From assembly GCA_963788225.1 (NCBI GenBank), contig CAWBGI010000003.1, positions 558,001-622,000 on the forward strand: 64,000 nucleotides of DNA, in the 5' to 3' direction. The stretch comes from Sulfotelmatobacter sp963788225 (GTDB taxonomy: Bacteria > Acidobacteriota > Terriglobia > Terriglobales > Acidobacteriaceae). Made by a program: the position numbers and the translations under genes. This document shows positions 25,446 through 35,179 of this stretch, piece after piece; position 1 is the first letter of the stretch; each line of letters opens with the position of its first letter. Under the pieces are notes generated by a model that did not search any database, had not been told where the DNA came from, and was given only the letters and a program-made list of their open reading frames with translations.

Positions 25446-26294
25446 TTAGCCTGTCCGGCGTAATAACTTCTCGGCCGTGAGCAGTGCGTTCATCGAGCCG
25501 GAGCGAAAGCCTTCCAGATCAAGGGTTACGAACTTGAAGCCCAGGGCTTTGAAAATGCTGGTAAACTCCGCCGCCATGGCGGGATCTAACGCGCGCTGCA
25601 GTTCGTCGCGAGAAATTTCAATGCGGACGATTTCCCCGTGATGCCGAACGCGAAATTGCCGGAAGCCCAGCGCGCGCAGGGCGTCTTCGCCCTTTTCCAC
25701 GGCGTCGAGGGCTTCTCGCGTAACCGGCCGGCCATATTCGATGCGCGACGACAGACACGCGGAGGAGGGCTTATCCCAGATGCGCAGACCGGCAGTCCGT
25801 GCCAGGACGCGAATTTCCTCCTTCGTGAGCCCGGCATCGAGCAAAGGCGCAGAGATATGATGTGCGCTGGCTGCTTTTTGGCCGGGACGAAAGTCGCCCT
25901 GATCGTCGAGGTTGACGCCGTAGGCGATGGCATCGAAGCCGCGTGCTGCGCGCAGTCCTTCCATCAGGGTGAAGAGTTCATCCTTGCAGAAGAAGCAGCG
26001 CTGCGCATCGTTGCGAACGTACTCCGGGCGGTCGAGTTCCGAAGTTGCTACCACTTCCAGCGGGATGGCTTGCTCCTGCGCAAAGGCAACCGCGTCGGCA
26101 AGCTGGGTGCGTGCCAGGCTGGGGGAGTCGGCAACGATCGCCAGCATGTTGTCCCCGAGCGCCTGATGTGCGGCCCAAGCCAGGTAGGCGGAATCCACGC
26201 CGCCGGAATAGGCGACGAGCAGACTTCCCAGTTGACGGAGGTGAGCCTGTAGCAGCGAGCCTTTCGCTTCAAGGTAGGTTCCCACGACCGACAT
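25446..26294 (-). CDS. larE: ATP-dependent sacrificial sulfur transferase LarE
   Basis: 282 residues from the ATG at 26294 (a GTG lies two codons earlier). The PP-loop YSGGVDSAYLAWAA is at about 33-46. RCFFCKDELFTLMEG and KPSSACLSSRIEYGRPVT follow; in known LarE the sacrificial Cys lies in the latter region. It supplies sulfur to the nickel-pincer cofactor of lactate racemase-type enzymes. larB, larC and larA are not in the window, so it may act on partners elsewhere. Confidence 0.9.
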   Translation of the reverse strand: MSVVGTYLEAKGSLLQAHLRQLGSLLVAYSGGVDSAYLAWAAHQALGDNMLAIVADSPSLARTQLADAVAFAQEQAIPLEVVATSELDRPEYVRNDAQRCFFCKDELFTLMEGLRAARGFDAIAYGVNLDDQGDFRPGQKAASAHHISAPLLDAGLTKEEIRVLARTAGLRIWDKPSSACLSSRIEYGRPVTREALDAVEKGEDALRALGFRQFRVRHHGEIVRIEISRDELQRALDPAMAAEFTSIFKALGFKFVTLDLEGFRSGSMNALLTAEKLLRRTG

Positions 26295-26370
26295 GAACAC
26301 TATGTTAGCAGGGGCAACGTCGCCATGGCCGTGAACGCACCTCGGAGGCCGAGCTGGGTTCGGGTTTCAC

Positions 26371-26401
26371 TGGCCACTGACCCCTGACCCCTGGTCCCTG
26401 C
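26371..26401. repeat. CTGACCCCTGACCCCTG repeat
   Basis: A GGCCACTGACCCCTGACCCC run just downstream of lptD. The same family occurs inside tgt (52293-52514) and between the two STAS genes (60760-60838). Confidence 0.7.
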
Positions 26402-26403
26402 TC

Positions 26404-28944
26404 TTAATACAGCCGTTCCTGCGGGCGCATGCTGCCGAAGCCGCCGATGTTGGCCAGAGTGAAGGTGAAGCGGAACAGATTTTCGGTGCGCACGTTGGCG
26501 ACCCTATAGCTGCGGTATTCCATGGTGACGCCGCAGCAATCCCAGTTGTAGGTGGTCTGCGCGCTGACGAATTGCAGCGACCCGTTATCCTGATCGAAGC
26601 CGAAACTGCTGGCGGCACTGAAGCCGCGTTTTACGGGGCGGCCATATCCCAGTGCGAAACGAAACTGATTGAACCGGGCGGTCTCTGCCGACCCGGCACC
26701 CAAGCTTGACTGGCCGGGTATCTGCAATATCGCATCGCCACCGCCAATTGTCACCTGGCCGAAGTGGTAGTTCGCCAGCAAAGTGCTGGCATTGACGCTG
26801 TTATGGTGGAAGTCATAGTCCAGATCCCACTCCGCGTCGGTTCGTGCACTGGTCTCGACGCGCAACCGTGAAACCAGCGGCGAGAGATGGCGCGGCTCAG
26901 TAAGAAATGAGATTCCAGTCAGCTCGGCCGTGGTGCTGAACACATTGCGCTGACCGGAAATCAGCGCGCCGCCAAACGTGGGATCGAGAAAGTATTTCTG
27001 GGCCAGCTCCCAGGTCACGACTTCGCGCACCTGCGGCCCGGCCTGGCACGGGGCATTCGCCAGCATTCTGGTAGTAGGGTGCTGCCAGGGAATGATGGAT
27101 TCCGGCGCCGGGCCGCCTACCATCAAGGCCTTCATGGTAATGTCGCAGTCTTCCGGCTTCTGCGAATTGCGCTTGGCGTAGAGGCGCGTCACGAGTCCGT
27201 ACTCGACCTCGTGAGTATCGGTGAGGATGTCGCGCTCGTCGAACTTCAGAACGCTGGCGTAGTTGTTCACGCCGGTCACAAATCGGTATCTCACGAGCGG
27301 CTCAATGACGTGCTTCCACTTTCGCCCCAGAAATTCCTTGTCGAAAACGCGCTCCAAGGCTGGTGGCCGCAGTTCCACCGCCGTTTCCAGGGCCTGGCGG
27401 TTGATGGGATCGTTGACAGCAAGTCCGGGATCGTCTCTTTTTTCTCCTACCAGCCGCTCCGTGTAATAGGTTTCATGCAACATCAACTCGGGACGCAGAG
27501 ACCACCCGCGAAACAGCAAGGGCATTGAAATCTCCGGGTTCAGGTCGAATCGCCCGAGGAGGTTCCCGGTGCGGAAAGCTGGCGTGCACAGGGACACGAT
27601 CGAACTCGAACACTGCTGTGGCTCACTGCGCGACAAGCCGGCGCCCGACGCGTCGAATGACCAGTAAACCGGCGTATGGCCCAACCGCTGGTCCACGCTG
27701 GAAGAATCAAGGCTGGGGGCGTGGGAAATCGTAATTACCTGCCCCGGAGTCGTGCTCAGGAAGTTCTGGTAGCGTTCCAGAAATCCATTCACGCTGATTC
27801 CACCGGAGGATTTCGATAGAAAAGCCTGCGATTTGACTTCGGAATATACGGCCTGGCTGAAAACTTCGTTGAAGGCAAGCCGGAAGAGAAATGAACTCAA
27901 GTAGTCGATGTTGGCCACAGCGCGGAAACCGTCCAGGGTTCCGGCTGAGTTCAGCCGCACATTCTCTCCGCCTTCCTTGAGCGGAGGCGAGCCGATACCA
28001 CGGTCAATCACTCCGAAGTAATTCAAGTCCAGGTAGGAGTGTTCCGTGGGCATGGCCCGGAACTCTCCCCGCTGCTCCCATCCCCGCAGGGACAAGTACT
28101 CTGCGCCAATAGTGGCGTCCATCATGCGGTTAATGGCCCAGTAATAGGCCTCGCCAATAACGTTGCCCTTGACGGAAGAGCGAGCCACCGAGGGCATCAG
28201 AAACCCGGATTGGCGGGACGCCTTCTCCACCGGGTGAGTCGCGAAGGGAAAATAGAGAACGGGAATTCCATGCAGCAGAAAATTGCTGTGGTAAATCTTG
28301 GCGTTGCCGCCCACGTCAACACTCACCTTGAGTGCGTCGAATTGCCACTTGGGATGTGGCAACTCGCAAGTGGTAATGGTGCCGTCGTAAACCAGGTAGT
28401 GCTCGGGGCTGGTTTTGTCGACGATTTTGCCGGTAAAGGCAAAGGGCGCCGTCAACGTGAGGATCACCTGGTTGCCGCGAAAACGCAGGCCGGTTGTGCC
28501 GGTGACATCGTAGAAACGTCCGGTTTCCAGAGCGAAATTGTAGTTGCCATGCGACGCACGAATATGGTCGTCATTGGCGCCGCCGTCGAGCGCGAAATGC
28601 CCCGTAGCGGTTACTTCCTTCGTGTCTGAGTTGTAGGTAGCTTCATCGGACTTCAGGACATAATTCTCGTAGTAGATTTCAACCGCCCCGTGCAGTTTGT
28701 AAACGGAACCTTCTTCTTCCTGCTGAATGGCGCAAATGGTGTAGACGTTCTCTCCTTTCTCCTTCTGCGCCGCGGCCGCCAGGGCGCAGGGTGTTTGCGG
28801 CGTCGCTGGCTTTTCCTGCGGATCTCCGGCGCGCTGTGTCGCAGTGGAACTCAGGGGTGGCAACTGGCTGGTAACTATCGGCGGCACGAGAAGAAGGTGA
28901 CAAAGCGTCAGCGCCGTGATAAGGAATCTCTTGCGAAGAGTCAT
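26404..28944 (-). CDS. lptD: LPS-assembly protein LptD (OstA/Imp)
   Basis: 846 residues. The signal peptide is about 1-28. The N-terminal OstA-like domain (about 60-200: YKLHGAVEIYYENYVLKSDEATYNSD) is followed by a long beta-barrel region with motifs of the LptD family (LLHGIPVLYFPFATHPVEKASRQSGFLMP). It inserts lipopolysaccharide into the outer leaflet. This shows the organism has an LPS-type outer membrane. The final aromatic-rich strand is present (RFTFTLANIGGFGSM). Confidence 0.93.
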   Translation of the reverse strand: MTLRKRFLITALTLCHLLLVPPIVTSQLPPLSSTATQRAGDPQEKPATPQTPCALAAAAQKEKGENVYTICAIQQEEEGSVYKLHGAVEIYYENYVLKSDEATYNSDTKEVTATGHFALDGGANDDHIRASHGNYNFALETGRFYDVTGTTGLRFRGNQVILTLTAPFAFTGKIVDKTSPEHYLVYDGTITTCELPHPKWQFDALKVSVDVGGNAKIYHSNFLLHGIPVLYFPFATHPVEKASRQSGFLMPSVARSSVKGNVIGEAYYWAINRMMDATIGAEYLSLRGWEQRGEFRAMPTEHSYLDLNYFGVIDRGIGSPPLKEGGENVRLNSAGTLDGFRAVANIDYLSSFLFRLAFNEVFSQAVYSEVKSQAFLSKSSGGISVNGFLERYQNFLSTTPGQVITISHAPSLDSSSVDQRLGHTPVYWSFDASGAGLSRSEPQQCSSSIVSLCTPAFRTGNLLGRFDLNPEISMPLLFRGWSLRPELMLHETYYTERLVGEKRDDPGLAVNDPINRQALETAVELRPPALERVFDKEFLGRKWKHVIEPLVRYRFVTGVNNYASVLKFDERDILTDTHEVEYGLVTRLYAKRNSQKPEDCDITMKALMVGGPAPESIIPWQHPTTRMLANAPCQAGPQVREVVTWELAQKYFLDPTFGGALISGQRNVFSTTAELTGISFLTEPRHLSPLVSRLRVETSARTDAEWDLDYDFHHNSVNASTLLANYHFGQVTIGGGDAILQIPGQSSLGAGSAETARFNQFRFALGYGRPVKRGFSAASSFGFDQDNGSLQFVSAQTTYNWDCCGVTMEYRSYRVANVRTENLFRFTFTLANIGGFGSMRPQERLY

Positions 28945-29224
28945 CGGAACAAGATTGCCGGAGCAAAGTTCGCCGGAGTCATGGTCGCCGGATTTAGATC
29001 ACTGGAACAAGAACATCCGAAGCGCTGGAATAATGCGCCCGGAGTCTTTTACCGGCAACAGTCGTGTGAACTTAGCACGGCTGAGCCTTAGGAGGCAAAG
29101 CCGCCCGAAGTCTTGGATTCCGGTGGCTTCTCTCTGGTTATCTAATACGATCATCGAACCTGGTTATCCGGCATTTTGGTGATCCCGCCGGCTCTGAGTT
29201 CTGGTTCTCGCAAGACTGTGATTC

Positions 29225-30394
29225 ATGCCTTGTCCGCGTTGTGGTGACATCTGCCGCTGCTCTTCCCGCGCGACTTCCGCCGCTCCTGCGCGCTGGCTGT
29301 CCGACGTGGATGCACGCCTGGCCACGCTGCCAGCAGAACTGGAAGCGCCGGTCGTCGATGGACTGAGGAGCGATCTGGCGGACGGGTTATCGTCCGACAA
29401 CGGCGACGGCAGCGAGCCTAAACCTCCAGATTCGATTGTCTGGCGCGAGGAAGTCGCAGCCAGGCTAAATCGTTATCAAGCGCGGCGCAAGCCGCGGCCG
29501 CCACGCTATCCATCACTGCGGCTGCGTTTCGACCATGCGGACCTCGTTGGCGCCGGAAGTGGTCTTGCTGATGAGTCGCAGGCTTCAAGAATAATAACGA
29601 CAAGTTCGAACCAGGCGCTGGCTTTGGACGGGTTCGCCAACAGCGCCACGCAGGCCGCCGAAATTCCGGCGTCTGCGTCGATGCCATTGCAGGAAGCGGA
29701 GGCCCACGCAGAAACCACGGCCACTCCGGCCCCGGAATCATCGCAGAATCAAAATGCTGCCCTGGTCACACCCCCCACGACCGCAAAGATCATCGAGTTC
29801 CCGCGCTCCTGGACCCCGCCGCTGGCGCCGCGCGACGAATTAGCCGAGCCGGTCTTCGATCCTGAGCGTCCTCGAATTCTCGAAGCCCCCGAAGTGGTTC
29901 CGCCGGCTCCGGCTCTGGGTGGAATCACGATTCAGCCTGCCCAGAAGCCGGAAATAGAGAAGCGTCCGGGCATCGACATTCCGCTGCAGAGTGCGCCTCT
30001 GGCGCAGCGCATTCTTTCCGCCGCCACCGACGGTGTCATCATCGCAGGCGCTTGCGCTCTGTTCGGATTTATCTTCTGGAAGATGACGGCGATCCGTCCG
30101 CCGCGAATACAGATCATCGGGATGGCTGCCGGCCTTACTTCCCTGTTCTGGGCCGCTTACCAATACCTGCTCGTGGTCTACGCGGGATCTACGCCCGGAC
30201 TGCTGCTGGCACGGCTCGAACTGGCCCGCTTCGATGGAACTCGCGCCAGCCGCGGGCTCCGCCGCTGGCGCGTCTTCGCGTCATTTCTCTCAGCTGCCTC
30301 TCTCGGCATGGGATACGCATGGGTCTTCCTTGACGAAGACTCGCTCTGCTGGCACGACCGGATTACGCATACGTACCTCGCGCCCAAGGGCTAG
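29225..30394 (+). CDS. RDD-family membrane protein with zinc-ribbon-like start
   Basis: 389 residues. A short Cys cluster CPRCGDICRC opens the protein. Residues about 20-255 are Pro/Ala/Glu-rich and disordered. An RDD domain fills about 258-389, with the Arg/Asp pattern PLAQRILSAATDGVII, a Gly-turn GACALFGFIFW, and two more membrane segments (IIGMAAGLTSLFWAAYQYLL and a last one). RDD proteins are membrane proteins, some with transport roles. No specific function can be stated. It is followed by the IS element. Confidence 0.8.
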   Translation: MPCPRCGDICRCSSRATSAAPARWLSDVDARLATLPAELEAPVVDGLRSDLADGLSSDNGDGSEPKPPDSIVWREEVAARLNRYQARRKPRPPRYPSLRLRFDHADLVGAGSGLADESQASRIITTSSNQALALDGFANSATQAAEIPASASMPLQEAEAHAETTATPAPESSQNQNAALVTPPTTAKIIEFPRSWTPPLAPRDELAEPVFDPERPRILEAPEVVPPAPALGGITIQPAQKPEIEKRPGIDIPLQSAPLAQRILSAATDGVIIAGACALFGFIFWKMTAIRPPRIQIIGMAAGLTSLFWAAYQYLLVVYAGSTPGLLLARLELARFDGTRASRGLRRWRVFASFLSAASLGMGYAWVFLDEDSLCWHDRITHTYLAPKG

Positions 30395-30480
30395 GCGTTT
30401 CAAAAACCGGGGACAGTCCCGTGGAGTGCACCCCAAAACTGAGACAAGGAAAATGGTGACAGTTCTCGAGAGGAGAACGC

Positions 30481-30861
30481 ATGTCACAAGGCGAACCGAA
30501 GCAGATTGAATACGCGAAGGAGTTGAAGCTGGCCGCGGTACGGCGGGTGTTATCGGGAGAAAGCGTGAGCGGGGTGGCGCAAGAGCTGGGCATTCGACGG
30601 AAGCGGCTGTACGTGTGGAAGGATCGGTACGCAGAGTTAGGGGAAGCTGGGCTCGTGCATCGGCGGAGAGGAAGACCGCGAAAGCAAACGCTGGCAGCGG
30701 CCAGTGGGTCGGAAGCCATGGCCGGACGTGGGGAGTTGCTGGCGGCGCGGAAGCGGATCGCAGAGTTAGAACGCAAAGTAGGGCAGCAGGAGTTGGAACT
30801 GGATTTTTTCGGCGAAGCCTTGCGGCGCATCGGAGTGGACGGGAAGCGATCTGCACGTTGA
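30481..30861 (+). CDS. IS3 transposase OrfA (HTH)
   Basis: 126 residues. The N-terminal helix-turn-helix (LKLAAVRRVLSGESVSGVAQ, then IRRKRLYVWKDRYAELG) binds the IS ends. The C-terminal leucine-zipper-like helix is LAARKRIAELERKVGQQELE. The slippery heptamer T TTT TTC (30804-30810) near the end allows -1 frameshifting into orfB; without it the protein ends after GVDGKRSAR. Confidence 0.9.
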   Translation: MSQGEPKQIEYAKELKLAAVRRVLSGESVSGVAQELGIRRKRLYVWKDRYAELGEAGLVHRRRGRPRKQTLAAASGSEAMAGRGELLAARKRIAELERKVGQQELELDFFGEALRRIGVDGKRSAR

Positions 30862-31811
30862 TCGCGGAGCGGGCCGAGCAAGGCGGCCTCAGGGTGGAGC
30901 GAATGTGCGAGTTGAGCGGCGTGAGCCGCGCGGGATTTTATCGGCACTGGGAAGCCTCCGCACCGCGACAGGTAGATACGGCAGTGCGCGATGCCATCCA
31001 GCAAGTGATCGTGGCGAAGCGGTTCTATGGCTATCGGCGAGTGCAGCGAGAGTTGCGGCAGCGCGGGCTCCCGGTCAACGCCAAGCGCGTGTTGCGGCTC
31101 ATGCGCGAGGACAATCTGCTCGGTTTGCGCAGGCGGCGATTTGTGCCGGCGACGACGGATTCGCAGCATGGCTGGCGGGTATGGCCGAACCTGGCGCGCG
31201 GCCTGGTGACGCAAAACCTCAATGAACTCTGGGTGGCCGATATCACCTATGTGCGATTGCAGGAGGAGTTTGTCTATCTCGCCGTGGTGCTGGATGCACA
31301 TTCCCGGCGGGTGATCGGGTGGGCGCTGGCGCGACATCTGGGCGCGAGTTTGGCACTGGAGGCGTTGCGCCTGGCACTGGCGGAACGACAACCCGCGCCG
31401 GGCTTGATTCATCATTCCGACCGCGGCATCCAGTACGCATGTTCCGACTATCTCACCCTGCTCGCCGACCATGGCGCGCAACCGAGCATGAGTCGGGTGG
31501 GCAATCCTTACGACAATGCCAAGGCTGAATCTTTCATGAAGACCCTGAAGCAGGAGCAAGTACGCGGCAACCACTGGCGCGATCTGGACGCCTTGCGCGG
31601 TGACCTGGCGACGTTCTTAGAGACCACTTACAACCACCAGCGGCTGCATTCGGCGCTCGGATATCAAACGCCCGCCGCTTTCGAGCAGCAGTTGTGGGCC
31701 CGCAGCCTCGAAGCTTCTACAGAGCTGACTGGGGCGAGGGAGCTAACCGCCCCCTCGCCCCAGACCCCACTCCCCGGTTTACAATGTTTTTCGCAACGCA
31801 ACTGTCCCTAG
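30804..31811 (+). CDS. IS3 transposase OrfB (DDE integrase)
   Basis: About 335 residues, given here from the frameshift point, in the -1 frame relative to orfA. HTH-like N-terminus (RVERMCELSGVSRAGFYRHW). The rve integrase core has the three acidic residues: Asp in WVADITYVRLQ, Asp in HHSDRGIQYA and Glu in NAKAESFMKTL. The YNHQRLHSALGYQTPAAFE signature closes the domain. It would be made as an OrfAB fusion. The frame is uninterrupted, so the element looks capable of transposition. Confidence 0.93.
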   Translation, partial: FFRRSLAAHRSGREAICTLIAERAEQGGLRVERMCELSGVSRAGFYRHWEASAPRQVDTAVRDAIQQVIVAKRFYGYRRVQRELRQRGLPVNAKRVLRLMREDNLLGLRRRRFVPATTDSQHGWRVWPNLARGLVTQNLNELWVADITYVRLQEEFVYLAVVLDAHSRRVIGWALARHLGASLALEALRLALAERQPAPGLIHHSDRGIQYACSDYLTLLADHGAQPSMSRVGNPYDNAKAESFMKTLKQEQVRGNHWRDLDALRGDLATFLETTYNHQRLHSALGYQTPAAFEQQLWARSLEASTELTGARELTAPSPQTPLPGLQCFSQRNCP

Positions 31812-31957
31812 TTCTTTTGTCTCACCTCAGGGGTGCACTCCACCGTCTGTCCCCGTATTTCCCCCATATTTCCTTGTCCCCATATTTCCTTCGAATCGTT
31901 GGACTTGGCTGTGGATAGGGGCATCCTTACGCATCCTGGGGGAAGAAGAGTCGGACT

Positions 31958-32455
31958 TCAGAGTTCCGACGAGTCTTTCGATGCGGGAGCGTAGCGACGC
32001 AGAAGTGTAATGGAAACTACCAGTACAAGGATCAGCAGACCCAACAAACCAAGTTCAATCATCGAAGAGTGGAAAATGGCGCTTGAGCCTTCGGTCGCCC
32101 ATGCACCTTCTTTCGTGAGCGTGGCTGCTTCCAGGGTAATCACCAAAACGCGGCGAATTGAGGCAATCAGTCCGACGATCAGAAACGGTTCTGTAACCAG
32201 AACATGGGAGCGAATGGAGATACGTACTGTATGCAGAATCTCCACCAGCATCAGCACAATGAGGAGTTGGTTCAATACCCTCAGAGTCTGGGCTGCAACC
32301 GTCCAATGACTGAGACCGATCCACAGTATTTGGCCCGCGGTTGCGATGGTCACAAAGGCCGTGACAGCCAGCAACGCTGCGAGAACGGAGTAGATGACTA
32401 TCTCGGTTTTGCCCAGATAGTAGTCAAAGTGGCGGCGTAATCTGTCTTCGACCAT
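31958..32455 (-). CDS. PsiE-like membrane protein
   Basis: 165 residues from the ATG at 32455. The open frame reaches 32728, but that part spans a perfect hairpin repeat and looks non-native. Four membrane segments are visible (TEIVIYSVLAALLAVTAFV, LRVLNQLLIVLMLVEILHTV, EPFLIVGLIASIRRVLVITL and IELGLLGLLILVLVVSITLL). The conserved block VEILHTVRISIRSHVLVTEPF matches the phosphate-starvation-inducible PsiE family. Its biochemical role is not established. It sits between the IS and a divergent permease. Confidence 0.75.
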   Translation of the reverse strand: MVEDRLRRHFDYYLGKTEIVIYSVLAALLAVTAFVTIATAGQILWIGLSHWTVAAQTLRVLNQLLIVLMLVEILHTVRISIRSHVLVTEPFLIVGLIASIRRVLVITLEAATLTKEGAWATEGSSAIFHSSMIELGLLGLLILVLVVSITLLRRYAPASKDSSEL

Positions 32456-32858
32456 ATCAGAGTCAAGTTTAAATCGAAATATGAATTGGTGTCGCTGTGA
32501 AAGGGGAGCGTGGACATAAGTGTCCGCGCTCCCAACCCTTTCTTTTCCCTTCTTGGCCCTCTCGGTAGCTTGTTTCAGAGCATCCGGCACTTTCTGCCCT
32601 GAAAGCAAGTTAGCGCGAGCGGTGATCGCGGTGCTCTTCCACGGGGTGGCGTCCTTCGCGCGCGGTTGCGCGCTCACGCTCTGTGCGCTCGTGCAACACG
32701 TGCTGCTCGGGCAGCCGCCCGCCCACACTGTAGCGCGGGAAGTTCGCCGTTGTGCTCAGCGTTAACACTCAGCAAGCCGGAGACTGACGCACCATTCAGC
32801 CTCCCCTATGCTATCTTGAAAGTTTACGTCAATAGGCAGTTCCCGCACTCCTGGAAGC
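32456..32858. other. Intergenic region with hairpin repeat upstream of the permease
   Basis: 32504-32533 is a near-perfect hairpin GGAGCGTGGACA-TAAG-TGTCCGCGCTCC. The rest is open on the minus strand but unusual in composition. A GC-rich stretch at 32620-32740 encodes nothing I recognise. Promoters for the divergent PsiE-like and permease genes are expected here, but I could not pick them with confidence. Confidence 0.5.
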
Positions 32859-35105
32859 ATGGCTACATCGGCAGGATCCAAACCGGCCATAAAGGTCTTC
32901 GTCGCCACCACGGTGATGTTGAGCTTTATTTCCTTCTGGCGGGCCTCCGCCATCGTTCTCTCCGATCTGGCATCCTCCGCTTACTACGCCGGCGGCGATG
33001 CCGAGAAAGTGATCGGCAAGAGCGCTCCCTGGTTCATCCTCGCGGTCATGCTGTTCAGCTACGCCGTGCGGGCGCTCTACATCGAATCCAGCGCCATGTT
33101 CGTTCGCGGCGGCGTATACCGCGTGGTCAAAGAGGCCATGGGCGGAGGTCTGGCCAAATTCTCCGTCTCGGCCTTGCTCTTCGATTACGTGCTGACCGGC
33201 CCCATCAGCGCCGTCTCCGCGGGACAATACATGGCGGGCTTCATCAAAGACATGGGCGTGTACTTGCACCGCCCGCTCAATTTTTCCGACGACCATTTCG
33301 CCGCAGGAGTGGCCGTGATCGTAGTGCTTTATTTCTGGTGGCAGAATACCCAGGGCATGCACGAGTCCAGCCAGAAGGCGCTGCAGATCATGGCGATCAC
33401 CACCGTGATGGTGGTGATTCTGATCGTCTGGTGCACCATCACGGTCTTGCGCGCTCCGGCCATCCAATTGCCGCCGAACCCGCTGCATCCGGGCATAATC
33501 CCGCTGAACAAAGAATCGCTGGGCTGGCTCAACGGAACCTGGGTCGCCAACATCACCTGGATCATCCTCTTCGTCGGCTTTGGGCACTCCGTGCTGGCAA
33601 TGAGCGGCGAAGAAACTCTGGCGCAAGTGAATCGCGAGATCGAACATCCCAAGCTGAAGAACCTGGAGAAGACCGGCCTCGTAATTTTCATTTACAGCCT
33701 GCTGTTCACCTCGCTGGTCTCGTTCTTCGCGGTGATGATCATCCCCGACAAGGCTCGCCCGGAGTTCTTCGCTAACCTGATCGGCGGCATCGCTATGTAT
33801 CTGGTCGGGCCGGAGAGTCTGAAGCTGCTGTTTCACGGTTTCGTGGTGCTGGTGGGTGTGCTCATCCTGGCGGGCGCACAGAATACTTCCATCGTAGGCG
33901 CCAACGGCGTTTTGAATCGCGTGGCGGAAGACGGAGTGCTCACCAGTTGGTTCCAGAAGCCGCACCACCGCTTCGGAACCAGTTACCGCATTATCAACCT
34001 GATCGTAGGACTGCAGGTGCTGACCATCGTGCTCAGTCGTGGCAACGTGTACGTGCTGGCCGCGCTCTACGCGTTCGGCGTGATCTGGAGCTTCGCCATG
34101 AAGTCCCTTGCCGTGCTGGTGCTGCGCTACACCGAGCCGGGGAACCGGGCGTGGAAGGTTCCGGGCAACTTCCACATCGGCAAGACTGAAATTCCTGTGG
34201 GATTGATCCTGATTTCAGGGGTGCTGCTGATCACCGCTGTCGTCAACCTCTTCACCAAGTACCAGGCTACGATTGCCGGAGTGATTTTCAGCGCGGTGTT
34301 CTACACAATCTTCACGCTCTCTGAGCACCACGTCGCCAAGGAGCGCCACGGCAAGCCGGAGCAGCTCGATCAGTTCCGCGTCTACGGCAATCAGGAACTG
34401 GGCAGCGGCGCCATGGGCGTGCGGCCGGGAAACATTCTGGTTGCGGTGCGCGATCCGCGGAATCTTTACTACCTCCGTCAGGTGCTCGCCCACACCAACA
34501 CGGCGAAGCAGGATGTGGTGGTGATGAGCGCGCGCCTCTATCATCGCGAGCCCAGCTTCGGCGGCGGCTCGGTCATGGACGCTACTCAGGTCTTCGACCA
34601 CTACGAGCAGGAACTTTTCACCGCGGCAGTGGCCGTCGCCGAAAAAGAAGGCAAGCCAATTTCTCTGCTGGTGGTTCCCGCAACCGACGTGTTCGACGCC
34701 ATCATGGTGACGGCGCAGCGGCTCGATTCCTCCCGCGTGGTCTGCGGCCTCTCCAACAAACTGACCGCCGACGAGCAGGCCAGGCTCACCGGCGACGCCT
34801 GGGAGCGCCTGCCCGAGCCGCGCCCGCGCGTTTGCCTGGAAGTTTACGCGCCGGACGGAACAGCTCGCGAGTACTTGATTGGCCCGCACACCCCGCGCAT
34901 GCGTCCGCAGGACGTCGAACTCATGCACAAACTCTGGCTCGACATCACAAAGGATCCGAAATATGCGGGAACACACCACTACCACATCGTAGCCCTCGCT
35001 TTGGAGGAGTTGCAGCGGGAATTGAGCACGGAACAGCGCGCCCAACTTTTGCAAAAGCTGCAGGAGGAAATGAATCGAGGAGATGGTACGGCAGGCACTA
35101 ACTAG
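32859..35105 (+). CDS. APC-superfamily amino-acid permease with cytoplasmic C-terminal domain
   Basis: 748 residues. The N-terminal 480 residues form about 12 membrane segments of the APC superfamily (SFISFWRASAIVLSDLASSA, LLFDYVLTGPISAVSAGQYM, ILFVGFGHSVLAMSGEETLAQV). The conserved G-x-E-x-x-A-type motif is in MSGEETLAQVNREI. Residues about 515-748 are soluble. They begin NILVAVRDPRNLYYLRQVL, which resembles a universal-stress-protein fold. Such C-terminal domains occur on some permeases and may sense nucleotide or regulate transport. Substrate unknown. A strong terminator follows. Confidence 0.88.
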   Translation: MATSAGSKPAIKVFVATTVMLSFISFWRASAIVLSDLASSAYYAGGDAEKVIGKSAPWFILAVMLFSYAVRALYIESSAMFVRGGVYRVVKEAMGGGLAKFSVSALLFDYVLTGPISAVSAGQYMAGFIKDMGVYLHRPLNFSDDHFAAGVAVIVVLYFWWQNTQGMHESSQKALQIMAITTVMVVILIVWCTITVLRAPAIQLPPNPLHPGIIPLNKESLGWLNGTWVANITWIILFVGFGHSVLAMSGEETLAQVNREIEHPKLKNLEKTGLVIFIYSLLFTSLVSFFAVMIIPDKARPEFFANLIGGIAMYLVGPESLKLLFHGFVVLVGVLILAGAQNTSIVGANGVLNRVAEDGVLTSWFQKPHHRFGTSYRIINLIVGLQVLTIVLSRGNVYVLAALYAFGVIWSFAMKSLAVLVLRYTEPGNRAWKVPGNFHIGKTEIPVGLILISGVLLITAVVNLFTKYQATIAGVIFSAVFYTIFTLSEHHVAKERHGKPEQLDQFRVYGNQELGSGAMGVRPGNILVAVRDPRNLYYLRQVLAHTNTAKQDVVVMSARLYHREPSFGGGSVMDATQVFDHYEQELFTAAVAVAEKEGKPISLLVVPATDVFDAIMVTAQRLDSSRVVCGLSNKLTADEQARLTGDAWERLPEPRPRVCLEVYAPDGTAREYLIGPHTPRMRPQDVELMHKLWLDITKDPKYAGTHHYHIVALALEELQRELSTEQRAQLLQKLQEEMNRGDGTAGTN

Positions 35106-35125
35106 TCGGTGAAAACCATCCACAA

Positions 35126-35157
35126 AAAGCCCCAGCCGCGCGGCTGGGGCTTTCTTT
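35126..35157. terminator. Bidirectional terminator between convergent genes
   Basis: AAAGCCCCAGCCG-CG-CGGCTGGGGCTTT is a perfect 13-bp stem with a 2-base loop, T-rich on both strands. It lies 20 bases after the permease and 22 bases after the end of the Cys-rich gene. Confidence 0.9.
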
Positions 35158-35179
35158 ACTGCTTCTGCTCTTATCGTCT

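Larger units (their letters stand above)
30422..31842 (+). mobile_element. IS3-family insertion sequence
   Basis: 1421 bases. The terminal inverted repeats begin TGGAGTGCACCCC at 30422 and end GGGGTGCACTCCA at 31842; over 27 positions they match at about 23. A 3-bp CCG target duplication flanks it (30419-30421 and 31843-31845). It contains orfA and orfB joined by a programmed -1 frameshift. It inserted within a palindrome: GGGGACAG lies left (30410-30417) and CTGTCCCC right (31847-31854). Confidence 0.92.

Noticed and set aside
32829..34175. Open frame antisense to the permease
   Set aside because: Low-complexity His/Asp-rich translation; the permease on the other strand is clear.
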